Shown: piece by piece, positions 17,156 to 26,329 of the stretch
Numbering within the stretch: position 1 is the stretch's first letter
How the letters are laid out: the number at the start of each line of letters is the position of its first letter
NCBI RefSeq assembly: GCF_010993745.1
Contig: NZ_WOTN01000003.1
Location: 868,001-932,000 of the forward strand
From: Fodinicola acaciae
Lineage (GTDB): Bacteria; Actinomycetota; Actinomycetes; Mycobacteriales; HKI-0501
DNA: 64,000 nucleotides
Direction of reading: 5' to 3'
Notes under the pieces: model-generated
Database searches by the model: none
What the model saw: only the letters and a program-made list of their open reading frames with translations
Told to the model about the DNA's origin: nothing
Position numbers and translations under genes: made by a program

Positions 17156-19099
17156 ATGAGCTCACCTAACAGCGAGGACATTGAGCGCCTGTCGTACGAC
17201 GTGGTGGTGGTCGGTGCCGGCGGCGCCGGCCTGAGCGCCGCCATCGCCGCCCGCCAGGCCGGAAAACGCGTCGCGATCGTGTGTAAGTCGCTGTTCGGCA
17301 AGGCGCACACGGTGATGGCCGAAGGCGGCGCGGCCGCCGCCATGGGAAACGTGAATCCCAACGACAACTGGGAAGTGCACTTCCGCGACACGATGCGCGG
17401 CGGCAAGTTTCTCAACCACTGGCGGATGGCCGAGCTGCACGCGAAAGAGGCGCCCGACCGGATCTGGGAGCTGGAGACCTACGGCGCGCTTTTCGACCGT
17501 ACGAAGGAAGGAAAGATCAGCCAGCGCAACTTCGGCGGACACGAATATCCGCGACTGGCGCACGTCGGTGACCGCACCGGCCTGGAGCTTATCCGCACGA
17601 TGCAGCAGAAAATCGTCTCGCTGCAGCAGGAGGACAAGCGCGACCACGGGTCGTACGAGTCGCACATCCGGGTTTTCGCCGAGTCCACGATCACGCGGCT
17701 TCTCACTGACGGCAACAAAATCTCCGGCGTCTTCGGCTACAAGCGGCAGACCGGCGAGTTCTTCTGCCTGGACGCTCCCGCGGTGATCCTCGCCGCCGGC
17801 GGCATCGGCAAGTCGTTCAAGGTCACCAGCAACTCGTGGGAATACACCGGTGACGGCCACGCGATGGCGCTGCTGGCCGGCGCGACGCTGATCAACATGG
17901 AGTGCATCCAGTTCCACCCGACCGGCATGGTCTGGCCGCCGTCCGTACGCGGCATCCTGGTCACCGAGTCGGTGCGCGGTGACGGCGGGGTGCTGCGTAA
18001 CTCCGAAGGCAAGCGCTTCATGTTCGACTACATCCCGGACGTCTTCAAAAAGCAGTACGCCACGACGGAAGAAGAAGGCGACCGCTGGTACGAGGACCCG
18101 GACAACAACCGGCGCCCACCGGAGCTGCTGCCGCGCGACGAGGTCGCGCGCGCGATCAACGCCGAGATCAAGGCGGGCCGCGGGTCACCACACGGCGGTG
18201 TCTTCCTCGACATCGCGTCGCGGCGTACGCCCGAGTACATCCGCAAGCGGCTGCCGTCGATGTATCACCAGTTCAAGGAGCTGGCCGACGTCGACATCAC
18301 CGCCGAGCCGATGGAGATCGGCCCGACCTGTCACTACGTGATGGGTGGCGTCGAGGTCGACCCGGACAGCCAGGCAGCGCGCGGCACCATCGAGGGCCTG
18401 TTCGCGGCCGGTGAGGTGTCCGGCGGCATGCACGGATCCAACCGGCTGGGCGGAAACTCGCTGTCCGACCTGCTGGTGTTCGGCCGCCGCGCCGGTGTCG
18501 GCGCGGCCGACTACGTCGACAAGCTCGGCGACCGGCCGGCGGTCGCACAGTCCGATGTGGACAGTGCGATCACCGAGGCGCTGGAGCCCTTTACCCGCGG
18601 ACAGGGGGAAAACCCGTTCGCGCTGCAGGCCGAGCTGTCGCAGAGCATGCACGACCTGGTCGGCCTGATCCGTACGGCCAGCGAGCTGCAGGAAGCGCTG
18701 AAGCGGCTCGACGACCTGCGCGCCAGGGGCAAGAACGTGTCCGCGACCGGCGGACGGGTCTACAACCCGAGCTGGCACCTCGCCCTCGACCTGCGCAACA
18801 TGCTGCTGGTCTGCGAATGCGCCGCGAAGGCCGCGCTGATGCGCGAGGAGAGCCGCGGCGGTCACACGCGCGACGACTTCCCGAAGATGGATCCGGTGTG
18901 GCGCAAGGTCAACCTGGTCTGCTCGCTGGAGGACGGCGGCGTACAGGTGCGCAAGCAGGACATCCCGGAGATGCCGACCCGGCTGCTGGACCTGTTCGAG
19001 ATCGACGAGCTGCACAAGTACATGACCGACGAGGAACTCACCCGCCACCGGGACGGCGGCTCGCGCGCCAAGGCCGAGCCCGCCGAGAGGAGTCAGTAG
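17156..19099 (+). CDS. sdhA: Succinate dehydrogenase/fumarate reductase flavoprotein
   Basis: A 647-residue flavoprotein. The Rossmann motif VVVVGAGGAGLSAAIAARQA is at residues 16-35, and the FAD-linking histidine is His51 in KAHTVMAEGG. The substrate loop HPTGMVWPPSVRGILVTESV and the capping HGSNRLGGNSLSDLLVFGRR motif are present. It oxidises succinate to fumarate and passes electrons to SdhB. Length and sequence style match the Sdh1 flavoprotein (Rv0248c type). It is followed directly by sdhB with no spacer. Confidence 0.95.
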   Translation: MSSPNSEDIERLSYDVVVVGAGGAGLSAAIAARQAGKRVAIVCKSLFGKAHTVMAEGGAAAAMGNVNPNDNWEVHFRDTMRGGKFLNHWRMAELHAKEAPDRIWELETYGALFDRTKEGKISQRNFGGHEYPRLAHVGDRTGLELIRTMQQKIVSLQQEDKRDHGSYESHIRVFAESTITRLLTDGNKISGVFGYKRQTGEFFCLDAPAVILAAGGIGKSFKVTSNSWEYTGDGHAMALLAGATLINMECIQFHPTGMVWPPSVRGILVTESVRGDGGVLRNSEGKRFMFDYIPDVFKKQYATTEEEGDRWYEDPDNNRRPPELLPRDEVARAINAEIKAGRGSPHGGVFLDIASRRTPEYIRKRLPSMYHQFKELADVDITAEPMEIGPTCHYVMGGVEVDPDSQAARGTIEGLFAAGEVSGGMHGSNRLGGNSLSDLLVFGRRAGVGAADYVDKLGDRPAVAQSDVDSAITEALEPFTRGQGENPFALQAELSQSMHDLVGLIRTASELQEALKRLDDLRARGKNVSATGGRVYNPSWHLALDLRNMLLVCECAAKAALMREESRGGHTRDDFPKMDPVWRKVNLVCSLEDGGVQVRKQDIPEMPTRLLDLFEIDELHKYMTDEELTRHRDGGSRAKAEPAERSQ

Positions 19100-19858
19100 A
19101 TGGGATACGACGCCAAGCTCCGCGTCTGGCGCGGTGACGACGACGGCGGCGAGCTCAAGGACTTCACCGTCGAGGTCAACGAGGGCGAAGTCGTCCTGGA
19201 CGTGATCCACCGGCTGCAGGCGACACAGGCGCCGGACCTGGCCGTACGGTGGAACTGCAAGGCCGGCAAGTGCGGCTCGTGCAGCGCCGAGGTCAACGGC
19301 CGGCCGCGGCTGATGTGCATGACGCGGATGAACACCTTCGCCGAGGACGAGACGATCACCGTCACGCCGCTGCGTACCTTCCCGGTCGTACGCGACCTGG
19401 TCACCGACGTGTCCTTCAACTACCAGAAGGCGTTGGAAATGCCGGCGTTCCAGCCGCCGGCGGACGTGAAGCCCGGTGACTACCGGATGCAGCAGGTCGA
19501 CGTGGAGCGGTCGCAGGAGTTCCGCAAGTGCATCGAGTGCTTCCTGTGCCAGAACACCTGCCACGTCGTACGCGACCACGACGAGAACAAGCCGGCGTTC
19601 TCCGGCCCCCGGCTGTTCATCCGCGCCGCCGAGCTGGACATGCATCCGCTCGACGCCGCCGAGGACCGCAAGGAGTTCGCGCAGGAGACGCAGGGCCTCG
19701 GCTATTGCAACATCACCAAGTGCTGCACCGAGGTGTGTCCGGAGGGCATCCACATCACCGACAACGCCATCATCCCGATGAAGGAACGGGTCGTGGACCG
19801 CAAGTACGACCCGCTGGTGTGGCTCGGCAGCAAGATCTTCAAACGCGCCGGCGCGTAG
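19100..19858 (+). CDS. sdhB: Succinate dehydrogenase iron-sulfur subunit
   Basis: A 252-residue protein with three clusters visible: [2Fe-2S] at Cys53, 58, 61 and 73; [4Fe-4S] at CIECFLCQNTC (144-154); and [3Fe-4S] or [4Fe-4S] around CNITKCCTEVCP (203-214). It passes electrons from SdhA FADH2 to the membrane anchor. The start codon follows the sdhA stop directly, with AGGAG inside the sdhA end. A nested palindrome just downstream probably marks the operon end. Confidence 0.95.
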   Translation: MGYDAKLRVWRGDDDGGELKDFTVEVNEGEVVLDVIHRLQATQAPDLAVRWNCKAGKCGSCSAEVNGRPRLMCMTRMNTFAEDETITVTPLRTFPVVRDLVTDVSFNYQKALEMPAFQPPADVKPGDYRMQQVDVERSQEFRKCIECFLCQNTCHVVRDHDENKPAFSGPRLFIRAAELDMHPLDAAEDRKEFAQETQGLGYCNITKCCTEVCPEGIHITDNAIIPMKERVVDRKYDPLVWLGSKIFKRAGA

Positions 19859-19869
19859 GCGGTTTTGGT

Positions 19870-19916
19870 CGCATGGCCCCCATGCGTGCGCTGGACGCAC
19901 GCATGGGGGCCATGCG
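19870..19916. repeat. Nested palindrome, copy downstream of sdhB
   Basis: The 21-base arms 19870-19890 and 19896-19916 pair perfectly around CTGGA. The arm reads CGCATGGCCCCCATGCGTGCG with CCC in place of CCA, and its partner keeps the complement GGG. It lies 12 bases after the sdhB stop and could act as the operon terminator. Confidence 0.85.
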
Positions 19917-20079
19917 GCCTTTGGACCTCAGTGTGGCTGACTGATCGTCGAGACATCGCGGACAGGCCGGCGGACCTTACCGCCGGCCGGTCAGCGGCGA
20001 CCGGATTCGTCCATCCACGACCGGTCGCTCGCGCACACTCCGAACAAGCTCACGCGGCTTGTCTTCGGAGGCGATCACC

Positions 20080-20508
20080 ATGTCCCATCTGTTTTCCCCG
20101 CCAACTCTGGCGACCGCTACTTTGGCCGGTCTGCTGGCGCTCGGCGCAGCCGGATGCGCTCCGGCCGACCCGCCACCGGCGCCGCCGCCGACGAGCAGTG
20201 CACCGGCGCCTGCCGATCCACCATCTCCATCTCCATCGGCCTCGCCGTCTCCTTCGCCGACTCACCGTGCGACGTCGGCGCCGAGCAGGAAACCCAGTGC
20301 TGGCAAGAGCACCAGCCGAAGCACTGGCCATGGCTCCGGCTCGACTCATTCCAGCGGTTCGTCCAGCAGTGGCGGGCAGCGCGGCAGTTCGACATCCGGT
20401 CCGACCGCGATCTGCCGTGACGGCACGTACTCGTATTCGCAGCATCGCAGGGGCACGTGCTCACATCATCACGGCGTCGCCACCTGGCTTCGGTCGGTCC
20501 CGACCTGA
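20080..20508 (+). CDS. Secreted lipoprotein with DUF3761 C-terminus
   Basis: A 142-residue protein. The signal peptide ends at LALGAAGC (lipobox, lipidated Cys predicted), followed by a Pro/Ser-rich linker of about 80 residues and a short C-terminal domain ICRDGTYSYSQHRRGTCSHH with two Cys and a His-rich end, the pattern of DUF3761. The two Cys probably form a disulfide outside the cell. I chose ATG 20080 because CGGAGGCG precedes it. Function of the domain is unknown. Confidence 0.7.
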   Translation: MSHLFSPPTLATATLAGLLALGAAGCAPADPPPAPPPTSSAPAPADPPSPSPSASPSPSPTHRATSAPSRKPSAGKSTSRSTGHGSGSTHSSGSSSSGGQRGSSTSGPTAICRDGTYSYSQHRRGTCSHHHGVATWLRSVPT

Positions 20509-20579
20509 TGTCGATCCCCGTGGTGGGTGTGACTGCCGAGGCCAGTAATGCTGTTGTGACTGCTCGCCAGGCCGAGCTC

Positions 20580-20720
20580 AATGTCCAGGGTGCCAATTGC
20601 CCGGTTTGATGTCTTGTTAACCAAGTATTACCCGGTCAGGCCGTCTCACCCGCATGATTGGCCACAGCAGTCACACCAGCACGGCCCTAGCCGCCGCTGG
20701 ACGTTCACAGAGACTCCTGA
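20580..20720 (+). repeat. Composite repeat A, partial copy 2
   Basis: It carries the left blocks of repeat A: TGTCCAGG, GTTTGATGTCTTG, TTAACCAAGTATTAC, a CACCCGCATGATTGGCCACA block (as in copy 1) and GGACGTTCAC. Sequence to its right is also C-rich, like the tail of copy 1, but no longer aligns clearly. Confidence 0.6.
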
Positions 20721-20997
20721 CGAGCGCCTGGATCGCGGCGGCGTGGAAGTCGCTGCGTCCCATACTGGTCCGCCGCGACAGCTCACGCCATCGCAACCCA
20801 GGCCCCCAGCCAGCGCACCAAAACCATCCGACCCGACCAGGCCGCCCACCAGGATCACCCAACACCCCCACGACACACCCCACTCAACAACCGCAAAACA
20901 GACACAGCCCCAAAGACCGCCAGAGCCAAACAGGGTTAAGACTCAAGCTGGACGCACGCATGGGGGCCATGCGGACTTTCCGGCGAGCTGAGCGACC
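20721..20997. other. C-rich non-coding spacer with half palindrome
   Basis: There is no gene with credible coding signal. CA-rich runs resemble the tail of repeat A. A half copy of the nested palindrome (20951-20975, GACGCACGCATGGGGGCCAT and on) lies just before the stop of the next minus-strand gene; its partner arm is missing. Confidence 0.5.
20951..20975. repeat. Nested palindrome, single half-arm
   Basis: Only the right arm is present, still able to form the mini-stem GCATGG-GGG-CCATGC. The left arm has been lost or was never there. Confidence 0.65.
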
Positions 20998-22518
20998 CTA
21001 CGTGCCCTGGGCGCGGATGAGCTCGAAGTGCATCGAGTCGGTGGTCTCGCCAGTCCACGCCATGCCGAGATCGAAGCCGTGTCTGGCCATCGCCACCATG
21101 AACTCGGCGTTGAACTGCTCGTGGCCTCTGGCCGGGTCCTTCGGACTGAAATAGCCGCTTTCCAGCAGCTGCGCCGCCGACGGGTCGCTGACCACCCTGT
21201 CCGTGGTCGGCCGGGCCGGCGTCTGGCCCCTCTTGGGCTTCTTTTGCGGTTTCGGGTTGCCGAAAAGGAAATGCGGGTCGGCGAGCCGGCCGCGCAGGGT
21301 CGTCAGGTTGGCCAGGATCTCGTGACCGCCGAGCAGGGGCGTCAGTACGGCCACCCGCAGCGGCGCCTCCGCGACGACCTTTCCGGCACGCTCGGCGAAG
21401 GTGCCGGCTCCATCGAGGCCGAGCGTCTTCTCCCAGCCGGCCAGCTTCCTCCAGACGGCGGCGTTTTCCTTCGGTTCCACGCCTTTGGCGGCCTTCAGCG
21501 CGGCGGTCGCCTCGGTTTTGGCGCGTTGTACGGCGGCGATGCGAGCAGGCATCGTCTTCTTGTCCGGCAGCGCCGCCGGGTCCAGGCCGGCCGCCGCCGC
21601 CAGGTCGCGTACGCGCTGTTCCTCGGCGCTGATGGCCTCGGTCCACGGCTTGATCAGCGCCGGGATCTTGGCCAGGATCGTGGCTTTCTCGGCCGGGTCC
21701 CTGGTCTCGAAATACCGCGTACGCAGCTCCAAGAACTCGTCCCTGGCAGACCCCAAGCTCGCCTGGAATGCCTGCGACGACTCGGAAAGCCGCTGCGACT
21801 CCGACCGGATCTGGTCGAACATCGCGTTGGCTTCTGGCGACGGTTCCTCGCCAGCCGCCGTCGCGTCGCCGGCCTTCTCCAGCAGCGGCCGCCTGGTCTC
21901 GTACGCGCCCAGCTGGGCGTTGGCCGGACCGTTGCCGCCGGCCAGCCGCAGCAGCTCGGCGGTGGCGTTGCTGCCGACCCGCACCATGTTGTACGCGTCG
22001 TAGTCGATCGCATAGCCGATCGTGTGCATCGACCCCGAGCTGTACTTGGTCTTGGCGGTGAACTGGTTGCGAAACGAAAACGCGACCGTGGTCGTCGGCG
22101 CAGGGCCCGAGAGCGTCGCGATCGCCGCCTCCAGCCGTTCCTTGGCGTTGCGGTGCATGTACGGCTGGCCCGGCGCGGTGGTCTGCTCGATGCCGCGGAA
22201 ATGTTCCAGCGTCGCCTCGTACGAGCCAAACCATTCCTTGCCGGCACGCAGAAACTCGCGGCGTTCGGCGTCGCTGGACAGGGCGTGGCCGCCACCACCG
22301 GACAGCACGTGCGCCGGCAGCGTGCCGACCGCTGCCAGCGCGGCCTCGTCGTCCAGGTCGCGTTGGATGACCGGCTTCGCCAGCAAGGCGGCGGTGGCGG
22401 CGTTTCCGGCGGCCCGCTGCAACCGCAGCAGCGCCGCGGCCCGCGCTTCCTCTGACGGGGTCGGTGCAGGCCGGGCCGGCCGCGGCTCGGACCCGCCGCG
22501 CGTACGCATCTGCCGCAT
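20998..22518 (-). CDS. M15-like peptidase with eCIS-cargo-type N-terminal motif
   Basis: A 506-residue protein without a signal peptide. Residues 30-53 read LLRLQRAAGNAATAALL...VIQRD, the motif found at the N-termini of many proteins linked to extracellular contractile injection systems (eCIS) in actinobacteria. SMHTIGYAIDYD (163-174) gives the His165/Asp172 zinc ligands of M15 D-Ala-D-Ala peptidases, and DSMHFEL near the end supplies the last histidine (His497). About 320 helical, Lys/Ala/Glu-rich residues separate the two halves, far more than in normal M15 enzymes. No eCIS structural gene is in the window, so delivery by such a system is inference. Confidence 0.6.
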   Translation of the reverse strand: MRQMRTRGGSEPRPARPAPTPSEEARAAALLRLQRAAGNAATAALLAKPVIQRDLDDEAALAAVGTLPAHVLSGGGGHALSSDAERREFLRAGKEWFGSYEATLEHFRGIEQTTAPGQPYMHRNAKERLEAAIATLSGPAPTTTVAFSFRNQFTAKTKYSSGSMHTIGYAIDYDAYNMVRVGSNATAELLRLAGGNGPANAQLGAYETRRPLLEKAGDATAAGEEPSPEANAMFDQIRSESQRLSESSQAFQASLGSARDEFLELRTRYFETRDPAEKATILAKIPALIKPWTEAISAEEQRVRDLAAAAGLDPAALPDKKTMPARIAAVQRAKTEATAALKAAKGVEPKENAAVWRKLAGWEKTLGLDGAGTFAERAGKVVAEAPLRVAVLTPLLGGHEILANLTTLRGRLADPHFLFGNPKPQKKPKRGQTPARPTTDRVVSDPSAAQLLESGYFSPKDPARGHEQFNAEFMVAMARHGFDLGMAWTGETTDSMHFELIRAQGT

Positions 22519-22584
22519 GACACCGACGCTAACAGCGCGATCGACGGCTCGACCAGGTCGTTTGGGGCAATGTCCAGGGTACGG

Positions 22585-22956
22585 TCAGGCCGCCAGCAGA
22601 CCGCGCAGCGCGGCGACGAACGGGATGTCGGCCGGCATCCAGTTCACCGAGTCCAGATCGCCGGCGGCCAGCCAGCGCAGCTCCGCGTGCTCACGCGCGA
22701 CCGGCTCGCCCGACACGATCGTGGCCGCGAACACCGACAGAACCCCACGGTCACCAGGCAGCGGCACGTCGTCGGCCAGGGGGTCGTGTACGTCGATGCG
22801 TACGCCGAGCTCCTCCTCGCATTCGCGCACCAGCGCCGCGACCGGCTCCTCCCCCGGCTCCACCTTGCCGCCGGGAAACTCCCACCGCGCCGGAGTTTTC
22901 CGTTGCGCGGCAAGGACACGGCCGTCGCGGAGGATCGCGGCGCCGACGACGAGCAC
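22585..22956 (-). CDS. NUDIX hydrolase, MutT-like
   Basis: A 123-residue protein with a complete NUDIX box, GGKVEPGEEPVAALVRECEE followed by ELGV. Compact MutT-type enzymes clear oxidised or non-canonical nucleoside triphosphates such as 8-oxo-dGTP; the exact substrate cannot be read from the sequence. The GTG start overlaps the stop of the solute-binding gene upstream by one base, so the two are translated together. Confidence 0.88.
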   Translation of the reverse strand: MLVVGAAILRDGRVLAAQRKTPARWEFPGGKVEPGEEPVAALVRECEEELGVRIDVHDPLADDVPLPGDRGVLSVFAATIVSGEPVAREHAELRWLAAGDLDSVNWMPADIPFVAALRGLLAA

Positions 22957-24209
22957 TACGGGAAGAGCGTTTTCAGCTCGGTGTTGACGGCTTTCTCGGC
23001 CTTGGCCAGCTCGGCGGCGGGATTGGCGCCGTTCTGGATGACGTTGGTGATCAGGTCACCGTACGCGGTGTCCATTTTCGGCGTCCAGGCGGCCGGCGAC
23101 GAGGTTTTGGCGTATTGCTTGCTGAAGTTTGCCACGTCGGCGCCGATCGGTGTCTTCATCGCGGCGGCCTTGTCCAGGATGCTGTTGCGCACCGGGATGT
23201 GGAAACCGTAGCTGGTGGCCCATTCTTCCTGATACTGCTTCTGGTCGATCCACAGCCATTTCACGTACGCCTTGGCCGCCTCGAGGTTCTTGCTCTTCGC
23301 GTTGACCATCGCGCCCCAGGTGCCGATCGGCACCGACGGCGTGCCGCCGGCGGCCTGCGACGGCCATGGCAACACGCCGAAGTCGTCGCCGAAGGTCTGT
23401 TTCACCGCGGGAATGGCCCAGATGCCGGACCACTGCATCGCGGTGAGGCCCTGGTTGAACGCGGACGGGTCGGACCAGTCGGTCGGCGCGCCGAGCAGCA
23501 GGTGGCCGCTGGTGAAAAGCTGCCGCAGCGCGGTGAGCGTCTGCGCGACGCCCGGCGTGTTGAAGCCGGCCTTGTGGTCCTTGGTGATCAGGTCGCCGCC
23601 GGAGGCCCAGATGGACAGCGGCGAGACGACCGTGTTGGCGTTGGTACGGCTGAAGTTGCCGAGGAACAGGCCCTTGACCTGCTTGGTGGTCAGCTTGGCC
23701 GCCGCCTCCACCAGCTCGGGGATCGTCTTCGGCGGCTGCACGCCGGCCTTCTGCAGCAGGCTCTTGCGATAGAAGAGCACCTGCATGTCCAGGATCATCG
23801 GGATCGCGTACATCTTGCCTTCGAAGATGTTCTCCTCGATGGCGGCCGCGGTGAAGTCGCTCTTGACCGCGTCGAAGATGTCGTCCAGCGGCACGATCTG
23901 GTTGGCGCGGATCTTGTCGACGGTCACGCCGCCTTCGAAGACGTCCGGGCCATTGCTGGAAAGCAGGCCGGTGGCGAGCTTCTGGTCGTAGTCGCCGGGC
24001 GTCCACGTCACGTTGACAGTCGCCTTGGTGTAGGCCCTGGCGAACTTCTCCGCGGCCTGCTGCGTGCCTTTCTCGCCGTACTGGTGATACCACTGGCTGA
24101 CCGCCGAGCCGCCGGACCGGCCGGTGTTGGAGCCGCAGGCGGCGAGCATGCCGGCCAGGGTCAGCGCGCCACCGGCGCGCAGGACATCACGACGACTGTA
24201 TGGACGCAT
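22956..24209 (-). CDS. ABC transporter family 1 solute-binding lipoprotein
   Basis: A 417-residue protein. The signal peptide carries a twin-arginine-like SRRDVL and the lipobox LAAC, so it should be lipidated outside the membrane. The rest has the two-lobe layout of family 1 (sugar-type) binding proteins. The ATG at 24209 follows GGAGAGAAGAGGG. Permease and ATPase genes, which normally follow, are absent; the next gene is a NUDIX hydrolase. It may feed a transporter encoded elsewhere. Confidence 0.88.
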   Translation of the reverse strand: MRPYSRRDVLRAGGALTLAGMLAACGSNTGRSGGSAVSQWYHQYGEKGTQQAAEKFARAYTKATVNVTWTPGDYDQKLATGLLSSNGPDVFEGGVTVDKIRANQIVPLDDIFDAVKSDFTAAAIEENIFEGKMYAIPMILDMQVLFYRKSLLQKAGVQPPKTIPELVEAAAKLTTKQVKGLFLGNFSRTNANTVVSPLSIWASGGDLITKDHKAGFNTPGVAQTLTALRQLFTSGHLLLGAPTDWSDPSAFNQGLTAMQWSGIWAIPAVKQTFGDDFGVLPWPSQAAGGTPSVPIGTWGAMVNAKSKNLEAAKAYVKWLWIDQKQYQEEWATSYGFHIPVRNSILDKAAAMKTPIGADVANFSKQYAKTSSPAAWTPKMDTAYGDLITNVIQNGANPAAELAKAEKAVNTELKTLFP

Positions 24210-24256
24210 CGGCCCTCTTCTCTCCTGGAGACAGCCCGTAAAGGATATCCCCGGTC

Positions 24257-24309
24257 GTCCGCATGGCCACCATGCGTGCGTTGGTCGCACGCATGGTGGC
24301 CATGCGGAC
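24257..24309. repeat. Nested palindrome, copy between 5'-nucleotidase and binding protein
   Basis: The 24-base arms 24257-24280 and 24286-24309 pair perfectly around TTGGT. It lies 6 bases beyond the 3' end of the 5'-nucleotidase gene and before the 5' end of the binding-protein gene on the same strand. Confidence 0.88.
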
Positions 24310-24315
24310 TTTCCC

Positions 24316-26211
24316 CTAGAAAGCGGTGATACGGGTGAGGGTGGGTACGGGGACGCCGGTCGCGCCGGCGGCGGTGAGGTAGTCGGCGAGCGCGTCGATG
24401 TCCTGCGCGCCACCGAGCGCTTCGGTGCCCTCGTTGAAGACGGTGAAGCCGTCGCCGCCGGTGGCCAGGAAGCTGTTCATCGTGACGCGAAGGCTGTCGG
24501 TCGGCTGCAGCGTGGCCCCGTTGACCTTGATCTCGCCGATCTTGTCGGCGCAGTTGGCGGCGGCCGGCTTGGCCTGGAAGGTGATCGAGGCCGACGGCTG
24601 CAGCACGCGCTGGGTGATCTGGCCGCCGCAGCCGACGAACTGCTGTTCCAGCAGCCGGCGGATCATCGCGCCGGTCATCGTCTTGGTGACCAGGCTGTTG
24701 CCGAACGGCTGCACGGTGAAGGCCTGGCCGTACGTGACGTTGCCGGCCTGCAGGTCGGCGCGTACGCCGCCGGGGTTCATGAAGGCGACCTTGGCGGCAC
24801 CCTTGTCGGCGGCCGCGGTGGCGGCCAGCTGCGCGTCGGCGATCACGTCACCCATGGTCGACTCGCCGAGCGGGCTGAGCGTCCGGTTGAGATCACCCTG
24901 GATCTTGCCGATCACCCGGTTGGCCAGCGGCGCCGACGCGTCGACGTACTGCTTCACGATGGCGGCCATCTGCGGGTCGGCCTTGGACGGGTCGTCCTGC
25001 CGTACGACCCCGGCGCCGGGGGTGTTCAGCGCGTTTTCGACGATCGTGTTGGTGGCGTCGGCCGACACGAGCTGGCCGGTGAAGTTGTTGACCTTCAGCG
25101 TGAGGTCGCTCAGGATCCGGCCGTACGACGCGGCGCTGGTGATCAGCCGCGTGACACCGTTGGTGGTGATCGTGCAGCGATATTCGTTGTGCGTGTGGCC
25201 AGAGACGATGATCTTGATCGACGGGTCGAGCCGCTTGGCGATCGCCTCGATGTCGCTGCCGGCCAGGTTGCCGGCGCAGCCGCCCGGCGTGATGACCGGT
25301 CCGGTCTGCGCGCCACCCTGGTGGATGACCAGCACCGGGATCTTCACGCCACGCTTGGCGAGCTCACGCGCCGCCTTGTTGGCCGCGTCCGCCTCGTCGG
25401 TGAACGTCAGGCCGGCGACACCGCTCGGTGTCACGATCGTCGGCGTGGCCTTGAGGACCTCGCCGATGAAGCCCACCGAGATCGGCAGGCCGATGCTCGA
25501 GCGGAAGCGCTTGATGCCGTACGCCGGAAACAGCGTCTTGCCGGTCTTCTCGTCGATGACGTTGGCGGCCAGATACTGGAAATCGGCGCCGGGATAGGTG
25601 TCGGTCGTCCGCGGCTTCTGGCCGGGATGGCGCGGCGGCAGCGCGTACGGCGCGCCGTTGCAGCCGGCCGGGTTGCAGCCGCCGTTCTGCATGCGCAGCA
25701 GCTCGACACGCCCTTTGTCGAACTCGTGGTTGCCGACCGAGGAGAAGTCGACCTTCATGAAGTTGTCGGCGATGATCGCCGGCTCCTCGTGGAACAGCCC
25801 GTTGGCCAGCGGGCTCGCGCCGATGTCGTCGCCGGCCAGCACGGTGGCCTGCCGCGCGCCGTACTTGCGCTGCTTGTCCTTGACCATCTTCGCCAGATAC
25901 GCGGCGCCGCCGGCGAACTTGTTGTAGACGGTCATGTTGGCCGGCTCGAGGTTGCCGTGGAAGTCGTTCCAGGCGATCAGGTGCAGGTCGGTCGTACGCC
26001 AGCTGGCGCGGTCGCCGTCCCAGTTGACCGAGACCTTGTCCGAGAGCGTGGTGGCGCCGGAGATCTGCACCGCGTCGGCCGGCCGTGCGGCGACGACGGC
26101 GACCGAGGCGACGGTGACCGCGACCGCGGTGGCGGCGATCAGCTCCCAGCGCGCGAACCTGGAGCGGGTGGTGGCGGCGATGACGGACCCCCTACGTAGC
26201 AAGACCTGCAT
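24316..26211 (-). CDS. Secreted 5'-nucleotidase/metallophosphatase (UshA-like)
   Basis: A 631-residue secreted enzyme. The signal peptide is basic (RSRFARWE) with a long hydrophobic core ending ARPADA. The metallophosphatase domain has WNDFHGN, GDDIGAS, GNHEFD and GHTHNEY, and the C-terminal 5'-nucleotidase domain includes NPGGVRADL. It should hydrolyse extracellular nucleotides to nucleosides and phosphate. ATG 26211 puts the signal peptide right after the start; a GTG 87 bases upstream would add an improbable extension. Confidence 0.9.
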   Translation of the reverse strand: MQVLLRRGSVIAATTRSRFARWELIAATAVAVTVASVAVVAARPADAVQISGATTLSDKVSVNWDGDRASWRTTDLHLIAWNDFHGNLEPANMTVYNKFAGGAAYLAKMVKDKQRKYGARQATVLAGDDIGASPLANGLFHEEPAIIADNFMKVDFSSVGNHEFDKGRVELLRMQNGGCNPAGCNGAPYALPPRHPGQKPRTTDTYPGADFQYLAANVIDEKTGKTLFPAYGIKRFRSSIGLPISVGFIGEVLKATPTIVTPSGVAGLTFTDEADAANKAARELAKRGVKIPVLVIHQGGAQTGPVITPGGCAGNLAGSDIEAIAKRLDPSIKIIVSGHTHNEYRCTITTNGVTRLITSAASYGRILSDLTLKVNNFTGQLVSADATNTIVENALNTPGAGVVRQDDPSKADPQMAAIVKQYVDASAPLANRVIGKIQGDLNRTLSPLGESTMGDVIADAQLAATAAADKGAAKVAFMNPGGVRADLQAGNVTYGQAFTVQPFGNSLVTKTMTGAMIRRLLEQQFVGCGGQITQRVLQPSASITFQAKPAAANCADKIGEIKVNGATLQPTDSLRVTMNSFLATGGDGFTVFNEGTEALGGAQDIDALADYLTAAGATGVPVPTLTRITAF

Positions 26212-26329
26212 ATGACCAGCCGACAGGGTACGCGTGGCCTCGGGCGCGCGCCGGCCATTCGCCGCCAAAACCCCGGTGAACTCCCGGCGAAGGCTCACTG
26301 CGAAAGGGTGTTTTTGGGGTTATTGTCGG

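Noticed and set aside
22956-24209. Complete sugar ABC transporter operon
   Set aside because: Only the binding protein is present; neighbouring genes are a NUDIX hydrolase and a 5'-nucleotidase.
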